Below, piece after piece: positions 16,976-25,271 of a stretch of 64,000 nucleotides of DNA (position 1 is its first letter; every line of letters starts with the position of its first letter). Made by a program: the position numbers and the translations under genes. The DNA comes from Pseudomonas sp. 10-1B (GTDB lineage: Bacteria; Pseudomonadota; Gammaproteobacteria; Pseudomonadales; Pseudomonadaceae). The DNA is taken from the NCBI RefSeq assembly GCF_000935045.1, contig NZ_JYKS01000040.1:1-64000 (forward strand). Reading direction: 5' to 3'. The notes under the pieces were generated by a model. It had not been told where the DNA came from. It saw only the letters and a list, made by a program, of their open reading frames with translations, and did no database searches.

Positions 16976-17629
16976 ATGGATACCGTCTCGCTGGCCAAGC
17001 GCCGCTACACCACCAAAGCCTACGATGCCTCGCGCCGTATTCCCCAGGCCACTGTCGATGCCCTGCTCGAACAACTGCGCCATAGCCCGTCCTCGGTCAA
17101 CTCCCAGCCCTGGCACTTCATCGTCGCCGACAGCGCCGAAGGCAAGGCCCGCGTGGCCAAGAGCACCATGGAGCGCTATGCCTACAACTCGTCGAAGATC
17201 CTCGATGCCTCGCACGTGATCGTGTTCTGCACCCGCACCGAGATGACCGAAGCGCACCTGAATGCGGTGCTCGATCAGGAGGCTGCCGATGGGCGTTTCC
17301 GTGACGAGCAGGCGCGTGCGGCGCAGAACCAGAGCCGCCGGCATTATGTGGACCTGCATCGTTTTGACCAGAAGGATGTGCAGCACTGGATGGAGAAACA
17401 GACCTACCTGGCGTTGGGGACAGCCTTGCTCGGCGCGGCGGCACACGGGCTGGATGCCACACCCATCGAGGGCTTTGACAGCAAGGTGCTCGATGCCGAA
17501 CTGGGCTTGCGTGAGCGTGGGTTTACAAGTGTGGTGATTCTCTGCCTGGGGTATCGCAGTGAGACGGACTTCAACGCTGGCTTGAACAAGTCGCGGTTGC
17601 CAGCTTCGCAGGTGTTCACTTTCCTGTGA
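16976..17629 (+). CDS. nfsB: Oxygen-insensitive NAD(P)H nitroreductase NfsB-like
   Basis: 217 residues, exactly the length of E. coli NfsB. The FMN-binding start (LAKRRYTTKAYDASRRI; R-R-Y-T-T-K-A-Y-D) and SSVNSQPWHFIV are typical of this subgroup; the C-terminal LGYRSETDFN fits as well. Reduces nitroaromatics and quinones as an FMN homodimer. Transcribed alone, divergent from a LysR gene that probably controls it. Confidence 0.92.
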   Translation: MDTVSLAKRRYTTKAYDASRRIPQATVDALLEQLRHSPSSVNSQPWHFIVADSAEGKARVAKSTMERYAYNSSKILDASHVIVFCTRTEMTEAHLNAVLDQEAADGRFRDEQARAAQNQSRRHYVDLHRFDQKDVQHWMEKQTYLALGTALLGAAAHGLDATPIEGFDSKVLDAELGLRERGFTSVVILCLGYRSETDFNAGLNKSRLPASQVFTFL

Positions 17630-17635
17630 GATCCT

Positions 17636-17844
17636 GGGGCCGCTTTGCGGCCCATCGCGACGCGAGGCCGCTCCCACCTCTACCGCATAGGCCTCAAGCC
17701 CTGTGCAGTAGAGGTGGGAGCAGCTGTCTTGTATTGCCTGGGCCGGCCTCATCGCCGGCAAGCCAGCTCCCACAGGTATTGCGCAGGATTTGAGGTCAAT
17801 GCGGGCGAGGTGGGAGCTGGCTTGCCGGCGATGAGGCCGGCCCA
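17636..17844. repeat. REP cluster
   Basis: A ggccgctttgcggccc palindrome, a gaggtgggag/ctcccacctc inverted pair and two opposed copies of the ccggcctcatcgccggcaag unit fill the gap between convergent nfsB and the desulfurase gene. No gene is seen. Confidence 0.88.
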
Positions 17845-17883
17845 GGTATTTAACCCCGGACAGCCGCTTGTTCTAACGCGTGT

Positions 17884-19038
17884 TTACCACAGTGCTGCTG
17901 ATGCCGCTGCCAGCACCCGGCCGAACACTTCAAGCGCCTTGTCTACTTCAGCTTCGGTGCTGAAACGGCCGATACTCAAGCGCACGCTGTTGCGTGCCTG
18001 GCGCTCGTCCAGCCCCAACGCCAGCAACACATGCGAGGCTGCATTGCTTGCCGAATTGCAGGCCGAAGTGGTCGACAATGCCAGTTCACTGGCCAGTGCC
18101 GCGCTATTGAAACCTTTGCTGTCGATGCACAGGTTCAGCGTATGGGGAATGCGTTGTGTGGCACAGCCATTGAGGGTGACACCGGGCAGGGCCAGCAAGC
18201 CTTCCCGCAGGCGCCTGGCCAGTTGTTCGAGACGCAGGTGTTCGCTGTCGCCGGGCTGCCCGGCCAGGGCAAAGGCGCTGCCCATGCCGACGATCTGGTG
18301 GGTTGCCAGGGTGCCGGAACGCAGGCCCTGCTCATGACCGCCGCCGTGGATCTGCGCACGCATCAGCGCGCGGGCGCGCGGCCCAACGTAGAGCGCGCCG
18401 ATGCCCTTGGGCCCATACACCTTGTGCGCCGAGAACGACATCAGGTCCACGGCCATCGCATTCAGGTCGATGGCCAGCTTGCCCACGGCCTGGGCGGCAT
18501 CCACGTGCAGCAGGGCGCCGTGGGCACTTACGAGTTCGCCAATCGCGGCAAAATCGGTGATGGTGCCCAGCTCATTGTTGACCGCCATCAGCGACACCAG
18601 GCGGGTATCGGCGCGCAATGCCGCTTGCACCGCCTCGGGCTGGATCAGGCCGGCGCTATCGGGTGCCAGGCGGGTGACGGCCCAGCCTTGGCGTTCCAGT
18701 TCGGCCACCGTGTCGAGCACGGCCTTGTGTTCCAACTGGCTGGTGATCAAGTGCCCAGGCTGGCCGATGCCTTGGGCAATACCCTTGAGCGCCAGGTTGT
18801 TCGACTCGGTTGCGCCCGAGGTCCAGACCAGTGCCTCGGCCTGCGCGCCCACGCGTTCGGCCACTCGCTGGCGGGCCTGTTCCACCGCATCGCGGGCGGC
18901 TTGGCCGAAGGCATGGCCACTGGACGCCGGGTTGCCAAAGTTGGCCTGCCTGCCAAGGCAGGCGAGCATGGTTTCGATGACCCGGTCGTCGACCGGGGTG
19001 GTGGCGGCGTAATCGAAATAGAGCGGGGCGCTGGGCAT
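17884..19038 (-). CDS. Cysteine desulfurase (NifS/IscS family), orphan paralogue
   Basis: 384 residues. The PLP lysine lies in SAHKVYGPKG (Lys206), substrate-binding residues in TSGATESNN and HVDAAQAVG are present, and the catalytic loop cysteine is Cys327 in STTSACNSAS. It is a class I (IscS/NifS) enzyme, about 20 residues shorter than IscS. It stands alone, without iscR, iscU or fdx, so it is not the housekeeping isc copy. It would move sulfur from cysteine to an unknown acceptor. Confidence 0.9.
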   Translation of the reverse strand: MPSAPLYFDYAATTPVDDRVIETMLACLGRQANFGNPASSGHAFGQAARDAVEQARQRVAERVGAQAEALVWTSGATESNNLALKGIAQGIGQPGHLITSQLEHKAVLDTVAELERQGWAVTRLAPDSAGLIQPEAVQAALRADTRLVSLMAVNNELGTITDFAAIGELVSAHGALLHVDAAQAVGKLAIDLNAMAVDLMSFSAHKVYGPKGIGALYVGPRARALMRAQIHGGGHEQGLRSGTLATHQIVGMGSAFALAGQPGDSEHLRLEQLARRLREGLLALPGVTLNGCATQRIPHTLNLCIDSKGFNSAALASELALSTTSACNSASNAASHVLLALGLDERQARNSVRLSIGRFSTEAEVDKALEVFGRVLAAASAALW

Positions 19039-19100
19039 TGGGGCGGGTCCATGTCTGTCGCCGTGAAATCGGCGATCGTTGGAGTAAGCGTACCCGCGGT

Positions 19101-19221
19101 TTCAGAGATATTTTTCGCTTCCAGTAGATCGTTTCCCAATTTTTGTAAGAATAATTTCTATAAATTTATGGCTGGATAGAATTTTTTTCTATTTTATACG
19201 AAGGGCTCACCAAAGAGCCCT
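19101..19221 (-). terminator. AT-rich stretch with LysR terminator hairpin
   Basis: gggctc (19203-19208) and gagccc (19215-19220) form a hairpin 13 bases behind the LysR stop on the minus strand, followed by ttcgtat. Beyond it, 19101-19200 is about 75% A+T, strikingly poor in G+C for this genome, and also lies upstream of the desulfurase start. It may hold that gene's promoter. Confidence 0.6.
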
Positions 19222-19232
19222 CGTTGGCGTGT

Positions 19233-20159
19233 TCAGGCCAGCTCCAGCGCCTTTTCTTCCTCGGCCACCACGCGCTCGCACAACTCGGTGATCTGCTCGC
19301 GCATCCAGCGGTTGGCCGGGTCCTGGTCGGTGCTTTCATGCCAATACAGGTGCGTTTCCAGCGCGGGCACTTCCACTGGCAGTGGGTGGTAACGCAGTTG
19401 ATGACGACGGGCGAAACGTTCGGGGACGGTCATCGCCATGTCGGTCTGTTGCAGCACTTGCGAAGCCATCAGGTAATGCTGCGAGCGCAGGGCGACCTTG
19501 CGCTGCACGCCCATCTTGCCCAACGCCAGGTCGACATAGCCCAAGCCGTTGCGGCGGCTGGAAATATGGATGTGGGTCATGCCCAGGTAGCTGTCGATAG
19601 TCAGCTTGCTGTCGGCCAGCGGGTGGCCTTGGCGCAGGGCGCAGACATAGCGGTCTTGCATCAGTTTGACGTGGCGCACCTGCGGGTCGGTGTTCAACGG
19701 CGCGTCGATGGCGAAGTCCAGGCGGCCGGCGGCGAGTTCCTTGGTGGTTTCGCGGCGCTTGCACAGGAAGCTCTCGATCAGCACAGCCGGCGCCAGGCGG
19801 CGCAGGCGCTGGAACAGAGGCGGCAAGATTACCGCTTCGGTCAGGTCGGTCATGCTGATGCGGAAGGTCTTGTTGGCCTGTTGCGGGTTGAAGATGCGGC
19901 TTTCCTGCACCGATGTGCGCAACAACGCTAGGGCATTGCGCACCGGGCCGATGATGTTCTGCGCCATGGGCGTAGGCACCATGCCCTGTGCGGTGCGCAC
20001 GAACAGTGGGTCGTTGAAGGTTTCGCGCAGCCGCGAAAGGGCGTTGGACACTGCTGGCTGGGTAATGCCGACGATCTGCCCGGCGCGGGTCAGGTTGGCT
20101 TCGGTGTAGATCGCATCGAACACGATGAACAGGTTGAGGTCGACCTTGCTGAGGTTCAT
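19233..20159 (-). CDS. LysR-family regulator, divergent from acyl-CoA dehydrogenase
   Basis: 308 residues: helix-turn-helix near 20-40 (ANLTRAGQIVGITQPAVSNA) and an effector-binding domain of the NodD/NahR/LeuO-like subgroup (start MNLSKVDLNLFIVFDAIY). Divergent from the acyl-CoA dehydrogenase gene with 140 bases between starts. Probably its regulator; the inducer is unknown. Confidence 0.92.
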   Translation of the reverse strand: MNLSKVDLNLFIVFDAIYTEANLTRAGQIVGITQPAVSNALSRLRETFNDPLFVRTAQGMVPTPMAQNIIGPVRNALALLRTSVQESRIFNPQQANKTFRISMTDLTEAVILPPLFQRLRRLAPAVLIESFLCKRRETTKELAAGRLDFAIDAPLNTDPQVRHVKLMQDRYVCALRQGHPLADSKLTIDSYLGMTHIHISSRRNGLGYVDLALGKMGVQRKVALRSQHYLMASQVLQQTDMAMTVPERFARRHQLRYHPLPVEVPALETHLYWHESTDQDPANRWMREQITELCERVVAEEEKALELA

Positions 20160-20299
20160 GGGCGCCGCTCTTTGTTGGAATTATCGGTCGATCATATATC
20201 GGTTATGAATGTTTATACACGTGGAAAATAGACTAGGTGGATCGGGCAATGCTGCTCTAGGCTCTGCTCCATGTACTCCGAACCGTGAAGGTAGCCCCG

Positions 20300-21529
20300 A
20301 TGGATTTCGCCTATTCGCCCAAGGTCCAGGCACTGCGCGAGCGTGTCACCGCGTTCATGGACGCCTACGTCTACCCCGCCGAAGCGGTGTTCGAGCGCCA
20401 GGTTGCCGAGGGCGACCGCTGGCAGCCCACCGCGATCATGGAAGAACTCAAGGCCAAGGCCCGCGCCGAAGGGTTGTGGAACCTGTTTCTGCCCGAGTCG
20501 GAATATGGCGCCGGGCTGAGCAACCTGGAATACGCCCCGCTGGCGGAAATCATGGGCCGCTCGCTGCTCGGGCCGGAACCGTTCAATTGCTCGGCGCCAG
20601 ACACCGGCAACATGGAAGTGCTGGTGCGCTATGGCAGCGAAGCGCAGAAACGTCAGTGGCTGGAGCCGCTGTTGCGTGGCGAGATCCGCTCGGCATTCGC
20701 CATGACCGAACCGGACGTGGCCTCTTCGGACGCCACCAACATGGCCGCCACCGCCGTGCGTGACGGTGACGAATGGGTGATCAACGGCCGCAAGTGGTGG
20801 ACCTCCGGCGCCTGTGACCCGCGTTGCAAGGTCATGATCTTCATGGGCCTGTCCGATCCGCAGGGGCCACGCCACCAGCAGCATTCGATGGTGCTGGTGC
20901 CCACCGATACGCCCGGGGTGAAGATCGTCCGGCCACTGCCGGTGTTCGGCTATGACGATGCCCCCCACGGCCACGCCGAAGTCCTCTTCGAGAACGTACG
21001 GGTGCCTTACGAAAACGTGATCCTCGGCGAGGGCCGCGGTTTCGAGATCGCCCAAGGGCGCCTTGGCCCGGGCCGTATCCACCACTGCATGCGCTCGATC
21101 GGCATGGCCGAGCGTGCGCTGGAACTGATGTGCAAGCGCTCGGTGGAACGCACGGCGTTCGGCCGGCCACTGGCGCGCCTGGGCGGTAACGTCGACAAGA
21201 TTGCCGACTCGCGCATGGAAATCGACATGGCTCGGCTGCTGACGCTGAAAGCGGCGTACATGATGGACACGGTCGGCAACAAGGTGGCCCGTAGCGAGAT
21301 CGCGCAGATCAAGGTGGTGGCGCCGAACGTGGCGCTGAAGGTGATCGACCGGGCGATCCAGATGCATGGCGGAGCAGGGGTGAGCGGCGACTTCCCGCTG
21401 GCCTACATGTACGCCATGCAGCGTACCCTGCGCCTGGCCGACGGGCCAGATGAAGTGCACCGGGCGGCGATTGGCAAGTATGAGATAGGCAAGTATGTGC
21501 CGGCGGAGATGATGCGTAGCGGACGGTGA
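20300..21529 (+). CDS. Acyl-CoA dehydrogenase
   Basis: 409 residues from ATG 20300 (GTG 20285 is possible). The FAD/substrate segments FAMTEPDVASSDATN and WWTSGACDPRCK and the C-terminal QMHGGAGVSGDFPLAYMY are hallmarks of the family; it looks like the ACAD10/11-type long-chain group, with GRIHHCMRSIGMAERAL. It would oxidise an acyl-CoA to the enoyl-CoA and pass electrons to ETF. Single gene, divergent from a LysR regulator. Confidence 0.92.
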   Translation: MDFAYSPKVQALRERVTAFMDAYVYPAEAVFERQVAEGDRWQPTAIMEELKAKARAEGLWNLFLPESEYGAGLSNLEYAPLAEIMGRSLLGPEPFNCSAPDTGNMEVLVRYGSEAQKRQWLEPLLRGEIRSAFAMTEPDVASSDATNMAATAVRDGDEWVINGRKWWTSGACDPRCKVMIFMGLSDPQGPRHQQHSMVLVPTDTPGVKIVRPLPVFGYDDAPHGHAEVLFENVRVPYENVILGEGRGFEIAQGRLGPGRIHHCMRSIGMAERALELMCKRSVERTAFGRPLARLGGNVDKIADSRMEIDMARLLTLKAAYMMDTVGNKVARSEIAQIKVVAPNVALKVIDRAIQMHGGAGVSGDFPLAYMYAMQRTLRLADGPDEVHRAAIGKYEIGKYVPAEMMRSGR

Positions 21530-21540
21530 TTTGGTCAGCC

Positions 21541-21862
21541 GGCACTGGCCTCTTCGCGGGTGAATCGGATCGCCGCACCGCCGCTCCCACATTGCCCTGC
21601 TAACTCAATGAGTTATGTGCAATTCTGTGGGAGATGACCCAGCCCTTGGGCTGCGCTGTCGCGCAGAGAACTCAATTCGTTAGCGCGACGCGGCCTCTGT
21701 GGGAGCGGGCGTGTCGAGGCGTCGAACCGCCGCGAAGAATCCAACGCGGTGAATGGCACCGGCTGCGCCGGTGTTCGCGGGCACGCCCGCTCCCACAGGG
21801 ACCCTGCTAAATCAATGAGTTATGTGCAGTTCTGTGGGGGCGGGTTTACCCGCGAATGAGGC
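21541..21862. repeat. Intergenic block of REPs and a 32-bp direct repeat
   Basis: Contains several gtgggag-type REP arms and hairpins (gcaccggctgcgccggtg; gcgggcacgcccgc). The segment atcaatgagttatgtgca with flanks occurs twice (about 21599-21631 and 21807-21839) in direct orientation, each followed by ttctgtggg. A further relative occurs at about 34709-34732. No gene is seen in 21530-21872. Confidence 0.85.
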
Positions 21863-21872
21863 CCTTCAAGGT

Positions 21873-23225
21873 TTACTGCGTCTTCAGGTCCACCACCAGG
21901 TCTTTGGCAGCCTTCGTCGCCAGTACGCTCATGAGCCTGCTGATTTCATCCTGCCTGCCAACGCCTGCTTCGGCACCTCCCATCATCACGCTCGGCACCG
22001 GCGCGCGTGCAGCAGCCTCCGCCCAGGCTCGGTTGATCTGCACCAGCGCGTCGAGTTTGGTTTGCAAGGCGCCATCCGCCTTGATCGAGGCCTCGCGGGC
22101 GTAAGCTTCGGCATCGGCAGTGATCTTGGTGGCTTCGGCATTCACACGGGCCTTGTCCCGCAGCAACTCGGCCGTTTGCTTGTCGATCTCGGCACGCCGC
22201 TTTTCCCGTTCGGCGTTGATCAGCGTGAGCTGTTTCTCGGTCTCGGCTTCGGTAGTACGTTCGATCTGCTGGCGCAGGCTCTCCTGGCGCTTGGCCTCGA
22301 CGTCCTTGGCGCCGCGAGCGGAAACCAGCTCCTTCTCTTCTTCCTCCTTTAACCGGTTCTGCCGGGCCACGGCCAATTCCGCCAACGCCTGTTGCACCCG
22401 AACCATGCGCTGCTGGTACTGCGGGTTGGGGTCGATATGGGTGACGCGGGCGTCGACAACCTCAACGCCAAACAGGCGGAATTGCTGCTGTTTGCGCAGC
22501 TCTTGGCCGTTTTTGTCCAGCTTCTTTTCAATGATGAAACGCGTTGCGCTGTTGTCGCCAAAACTGCCCTGTTCAGTGCCAGCTTGCAGAATCGCGGTCT
22601 GGGCTGGATGGTTGTCGCGTTGCACGCGTATTTCCTTGCGGCTGGTCAGGTACAGGCCGTTGCGCAGCTGGTTCTCGAACTCGGCACCGAAATGGCTGCG
22701 ATTGCCGGCGTAGTAGTCGTCGGCGCTCATCAGCGAGGCCGTGGCCTGTAGCGTTTCCTTGACCGCGGGTAGCAGTGCCCGCTGCAGGAAGTTGTCGGGT
22801 GTGCGGTACTCCTGGGCAATCTTCAAGAACGCCTCGCCTGAAGGCAGGCGAAACTGGGTACTGAATTCGGCCTTGGCATCGACGTTGCCCAGGAAAACGA
22901 TAGGCAGGTTTTCCAGCGTGATCGAAGGGTGCCCACCCCGTGTGTCCTCCGGGTTGTCCATCCGCAAGGACGACTGGACGCCGATGGTACGGCGCCAGGC
23001 TGTACTGCGGCCGAACCACTTGGTTGCGTAGCCAACGTCCTCGACCACTTTCTCCTCACCGAAGATCGTGCGTACGTGGGTCATCTGGCCGGCCTCATTA
23101 TAGAAGAACACTTCGTTGAAAATTACTGCCAGGGTGCCGGCAGCAAGGATTGGGATGGCAACGGCGGCAATTAGCTTGCGGTTGATACGTAATTTTGTAA
23201 GTTCAGGAATAGGTAGTTTTTGCAT
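21873..23225 (-). CDS. SPFH/Band 7-domain membrane protein
   Basis: 450 residues from ATG 23225 (AAGGGG upstream). One N-terminal membrane segment (about 17-37, KLIAAVAIPILAAGTLAVIF) anchors a large domain facing away from or into the cytoplasm. The middle contains an SPFH/prohibitin-like region (PSGEAFLKIAQEY...ILQAGTEQGSFGDNS, then LFGVEVVDARVTHIDPNPQY) followed by a long coiled coil (about 270-400) rich in Glu/Lys/Arg/Ala, as in flotillins and HflK. Likely a membrane-organising scaffold. No NfeD partner gene is adjacent. The upstream gap to 23467 (242 bases) has no gene. Confidence 0.82.
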   Translation of the reverse strand: MQKLPIPELTKLRINRKLIAAVAIPILAAGTLAVIFNEVFFYNEAGQMTHVRTIFGEEKVVEDVGYATKWFGRSTAWRRTIGVQSSLRMDNPEDTRGGHPSITLENLPIVFLGNVDAKAEFSTQFRLPSGEAFLKIAQEYRTPDNFLQRALLPAVKETLQATASLMSADDYYAGNRSHFGAEFENQLRNGLYLTSRKEIRVQRDNHPAQTAILQAGTEQGSFGDNSATRFIIEKKLDKNGQELRKQQQFRLFGVEVVDARVTHIDPNPQYQQRMVRVQQALAELAVARQNRLKEEEEKELVSARGAKDVEAKRQESLRQQIERTTEAETEKQLTLINAEREKRRAEIDKQTAELLRDKARVNAEATKITADAEAYAREASIKADGALQTKLDALVQINRAWAEAAARAPVPSVMMGGAEAGVGRQDEISRLMSVLATKAAKDLVVDLKTQ

Positions 23226-23467
23226 GGTGCACCCCTTGTGCGGAAAGCATGCATGCTGACGAAGCGGACTGAAGAATAACAACCAGATGAGCAGGGCTTG
23301 TGATGTAGGAAAGTTCACTTGAGCCATTAAGAAAAATCTGTAGAAGATCCCTGGGACGGTAAGCTTGGCTAGTTTGTAGGAAACTTCTGATTTTTGATTA
23401 CAGGCACTTGAAGTCTCTCTGCTGGTGTTAGGTTTCCAGACCTGAACCATGTACAGGGAGCTTGTAG

Positions 23468-24868
23468 ATGCGCGCCAATCTAGCGGGAAAAGGTCAGGCA
23501 GTAGATGGTGATGTCACCACAACGGGTGCTGTCTGTATTGCGACAGGGGCCGGATATCTAGACGAAGGCCGAATGGTGCTCCGCGAAGGCGACCAGACCA
23601 CGCCATGCCCCCTTTGTGGGCAGGTGGGAACAGTCGCCGAAGGTGTGGATCACTTTATTTCCGGTGACCGGCGGGTGGCCATGGACGGTGCGCTGGTGGT
23701 CTGTGACTGTTCGCCGGGCAGTAACCGGGTGGTCGCTCCGTTGCATGAGGCCCCGCCGTCCAGGCGGTCAATTGAGCGTGCGAATGCCAGCTTTGCCGAA
23801 CCGGTGGCAGCTGCTGTGTCCCCCGAACGCTTCTCCCAACCTGTAATGAGTGCTCTGCCTGGTACGTTGGAACCTGGGTTCTACATCGTTCCCCGGCGCA
23901 TGTCGTTCGCCCAGGTGCTGCTGCAATTGGCCGAGCACGATGCCACTTTGCCGATTTCCCGGTTACAACGGCTTAACCCGACGTTTGCACTAGGGTTCAA
24001 AGCAGGGGAGATCTTCGTTATCGGTGATCCTGATAACGGCGATGCCTGTACACGCGAAGAGGGGCAACTGATGGCTGCGGCGCAGCACGCACGGCGCGCA
24101 CTGGAAGTGCTCGATTTCGCCGAAGCGGATTTCATGATGCAGCACCAGGCCGAGATCGCCGGCTTGCTCAGCAACGCCAGCCAGTCCATGGGCGTGGGTA
24201 AGGATATGCTGGATCAAGGTTTAAAACAGGTCGGCAATACGTTGACCAGTATCGAGCAACTGCATCAGCGCGAGTTCATGCGCCATGGTCACTTGAACAG
24301 CCCCAGCTTCTTCGCTGAACGGCGACAGCTTCTGCAGCAGCTTGACGGTCAGTTGAAAGCGGCATTTCTTAACAAACAGTTGAACCTGGGGAGCTACGAG
24401 CGGCTGAAGAAGAGCTTGAATATTTCGACCAAGAGCCTCGTGCATCATTGGTCGAAGGCGGGTGGACCGGGGCAGATTCCGGGGTATGTGACGCATCTGG
24501 ACAAGGTGGCGCGGCTTAGCAAGTACCTTGAGTATGGCGGGTATGCTGCAATTGGGCTGGGGGGTACGTCATCTTATCTGAAAGTGCAGGAGGTCTGTGG
24601 TGCAGGTGAAACTGAAGACTGCCGGAAAGTCCGATTCACCGAAACGGGTAGTTTCGCTGGTGGCTTAGGAGGAGGAATGGTGGGAGGTTACATCGCAGGT
24701 GCTGCCGCTACGGCGCTATGCGGTGTTTTCGCGGTGGGTACCGGCGGCCTTGGTGTTCCCGTATGCGGGATTGTCCTGGTTGGCGCCGGGTCTGCGGCAG
24801 GCTCTATTGGTATTGGCGCAGCTGGCGAGAAGGTGGGTGAAATGATTTATGAGGTGGTGGATGATTGA
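23468..24868 (+). CDS. PAAR-domain T6SS effector with glycine-zipper (pore-forming) C-terminus
   Basis: 466 residues. Residues 1-90 are a PAAR spike-tip domain (VTTTGAVCIATGAG; GDQTTPCPLCG; DGALVVCDCSPGS), with Cys47, Cys50, Cys79, Cys81 and His62 as likely zinc ligands. Residues about 130-180 (GFYIVPRRMSFAQVLLQLAE...LNPTFALGFKAGEIFVI) resemble a LysM-like unit. A helical middle leads to residues 389-466, very rich in Gly/Ala with GxxxG zippers (GGLGGGMVGGYIAGAAATA), as in pore-forming T6SS toxins such as Tse4. The gene's last 8 bases overlap the next gene, a membrane protein that fits an immunity role. No other T6SS gene is in the window, so this is an orphan VgrG-independent locus. G+C falls toward the 3' end. 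Confidence 0.85.
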   Translation: MRANLAGKGQAVDGDVTTTGAVCIATGAGYLDEGRMVLREGDQTTPCPLCGQVGTVAEGVDHFISGDRRVAMDGALVVCDCSPGSNRVVAPLHEAPPSRRSIERANASFAEPVAAAVSPERFSQPVMSALPGTLEPGFYIVPRRMSFAQVLLQLAEHDATLPISRLQRLNPTFALGFKAGEIFVIGDPDNGDACTREEGQLMAAAQHARRALEVLDFAEADFMMQHQAEIAGLLSNASQSMGVGKDMLDQGLKQVGNTLTSIEQLHQREFMRHGHLNSPSFFAERRQLLQQLDGQLKAAFLNKQLNLGSYERLKKSLNISTKSLVHHWSKAGGPGQIPGYVTHLDKVARLSKYLEYGGYAAIGLGGTSSYLKVQEVCGAGETEDCRKVRFTETGSFAGGLGGGMVGGYIAGAAATALCGVFAVGTGGLGVPVCGIVLVGAGSAAGSIGIGAAGEKVGEMIYEVVDD

Positions 24869-25250
24869 CTTTGATAGCTGGTCGCCATACTTGCAAATAG
24901 CTTTCTTAGTTGCGCCCTTCATCATCGGCCTTGTCGGTATTGCTATGAATGTACAGATAGCGCTGTCGAAGGATTTTGATATCGCTCTTTCAGCGATTAC
25001 CAGTAATCCCTACCTGGAACAGATGAAGCCCGTATGGGGCGGAGGGAATCTGAGGTCTCGATGTTTACTGATGAGCACGGTAAGCGCGTTGGTTACATTT
25101 CCTTGGCTTCATTTGCGCTTGGGATGGTTGGACGAGGCGGAACTTGAAAGGTTTCCGCCCAAGTTGAGGCGAAAATTAGGGGCAGCTCTTTGGCTGATCC
25201 TGATCTCATCAGTCTGGGCGGCGGTGGGTTATTTCATTATAAAGAAATGA
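24861..25250 (+). CDS. Predicted membrane immunity protein for the PAAR effector
   Basis: 129 residues with three predicted membrane segments (about 11-33, 68-88, 107-126). ATG 24861 sits inside the effector gene (ATGATTGA overlap, 8 bases) with GAGGTGG just upstream, so translation is coupled. Position, coupling and inner-membrane topology are those of immunity proteins against pore-forming effectors; function is inferred. A+T content is higher than in neighbouring core genes, a sign of recent acquisition. Confidence 0.75.
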   Translation: MIDFDSWSPYLQIAFLVAPFIIGLVGIAMNVQIALSKDFDIALSAITSNPYLEQMKPVWGGGNLRSRCLLMSTVSALVTFPWLHLRLGWLDEAELERFPPKLRRKLGAALWLILISSVWAAVGYFIIKK

Positions 25251-25271
25251 TTTTCGCTCAGATTCGTAACC

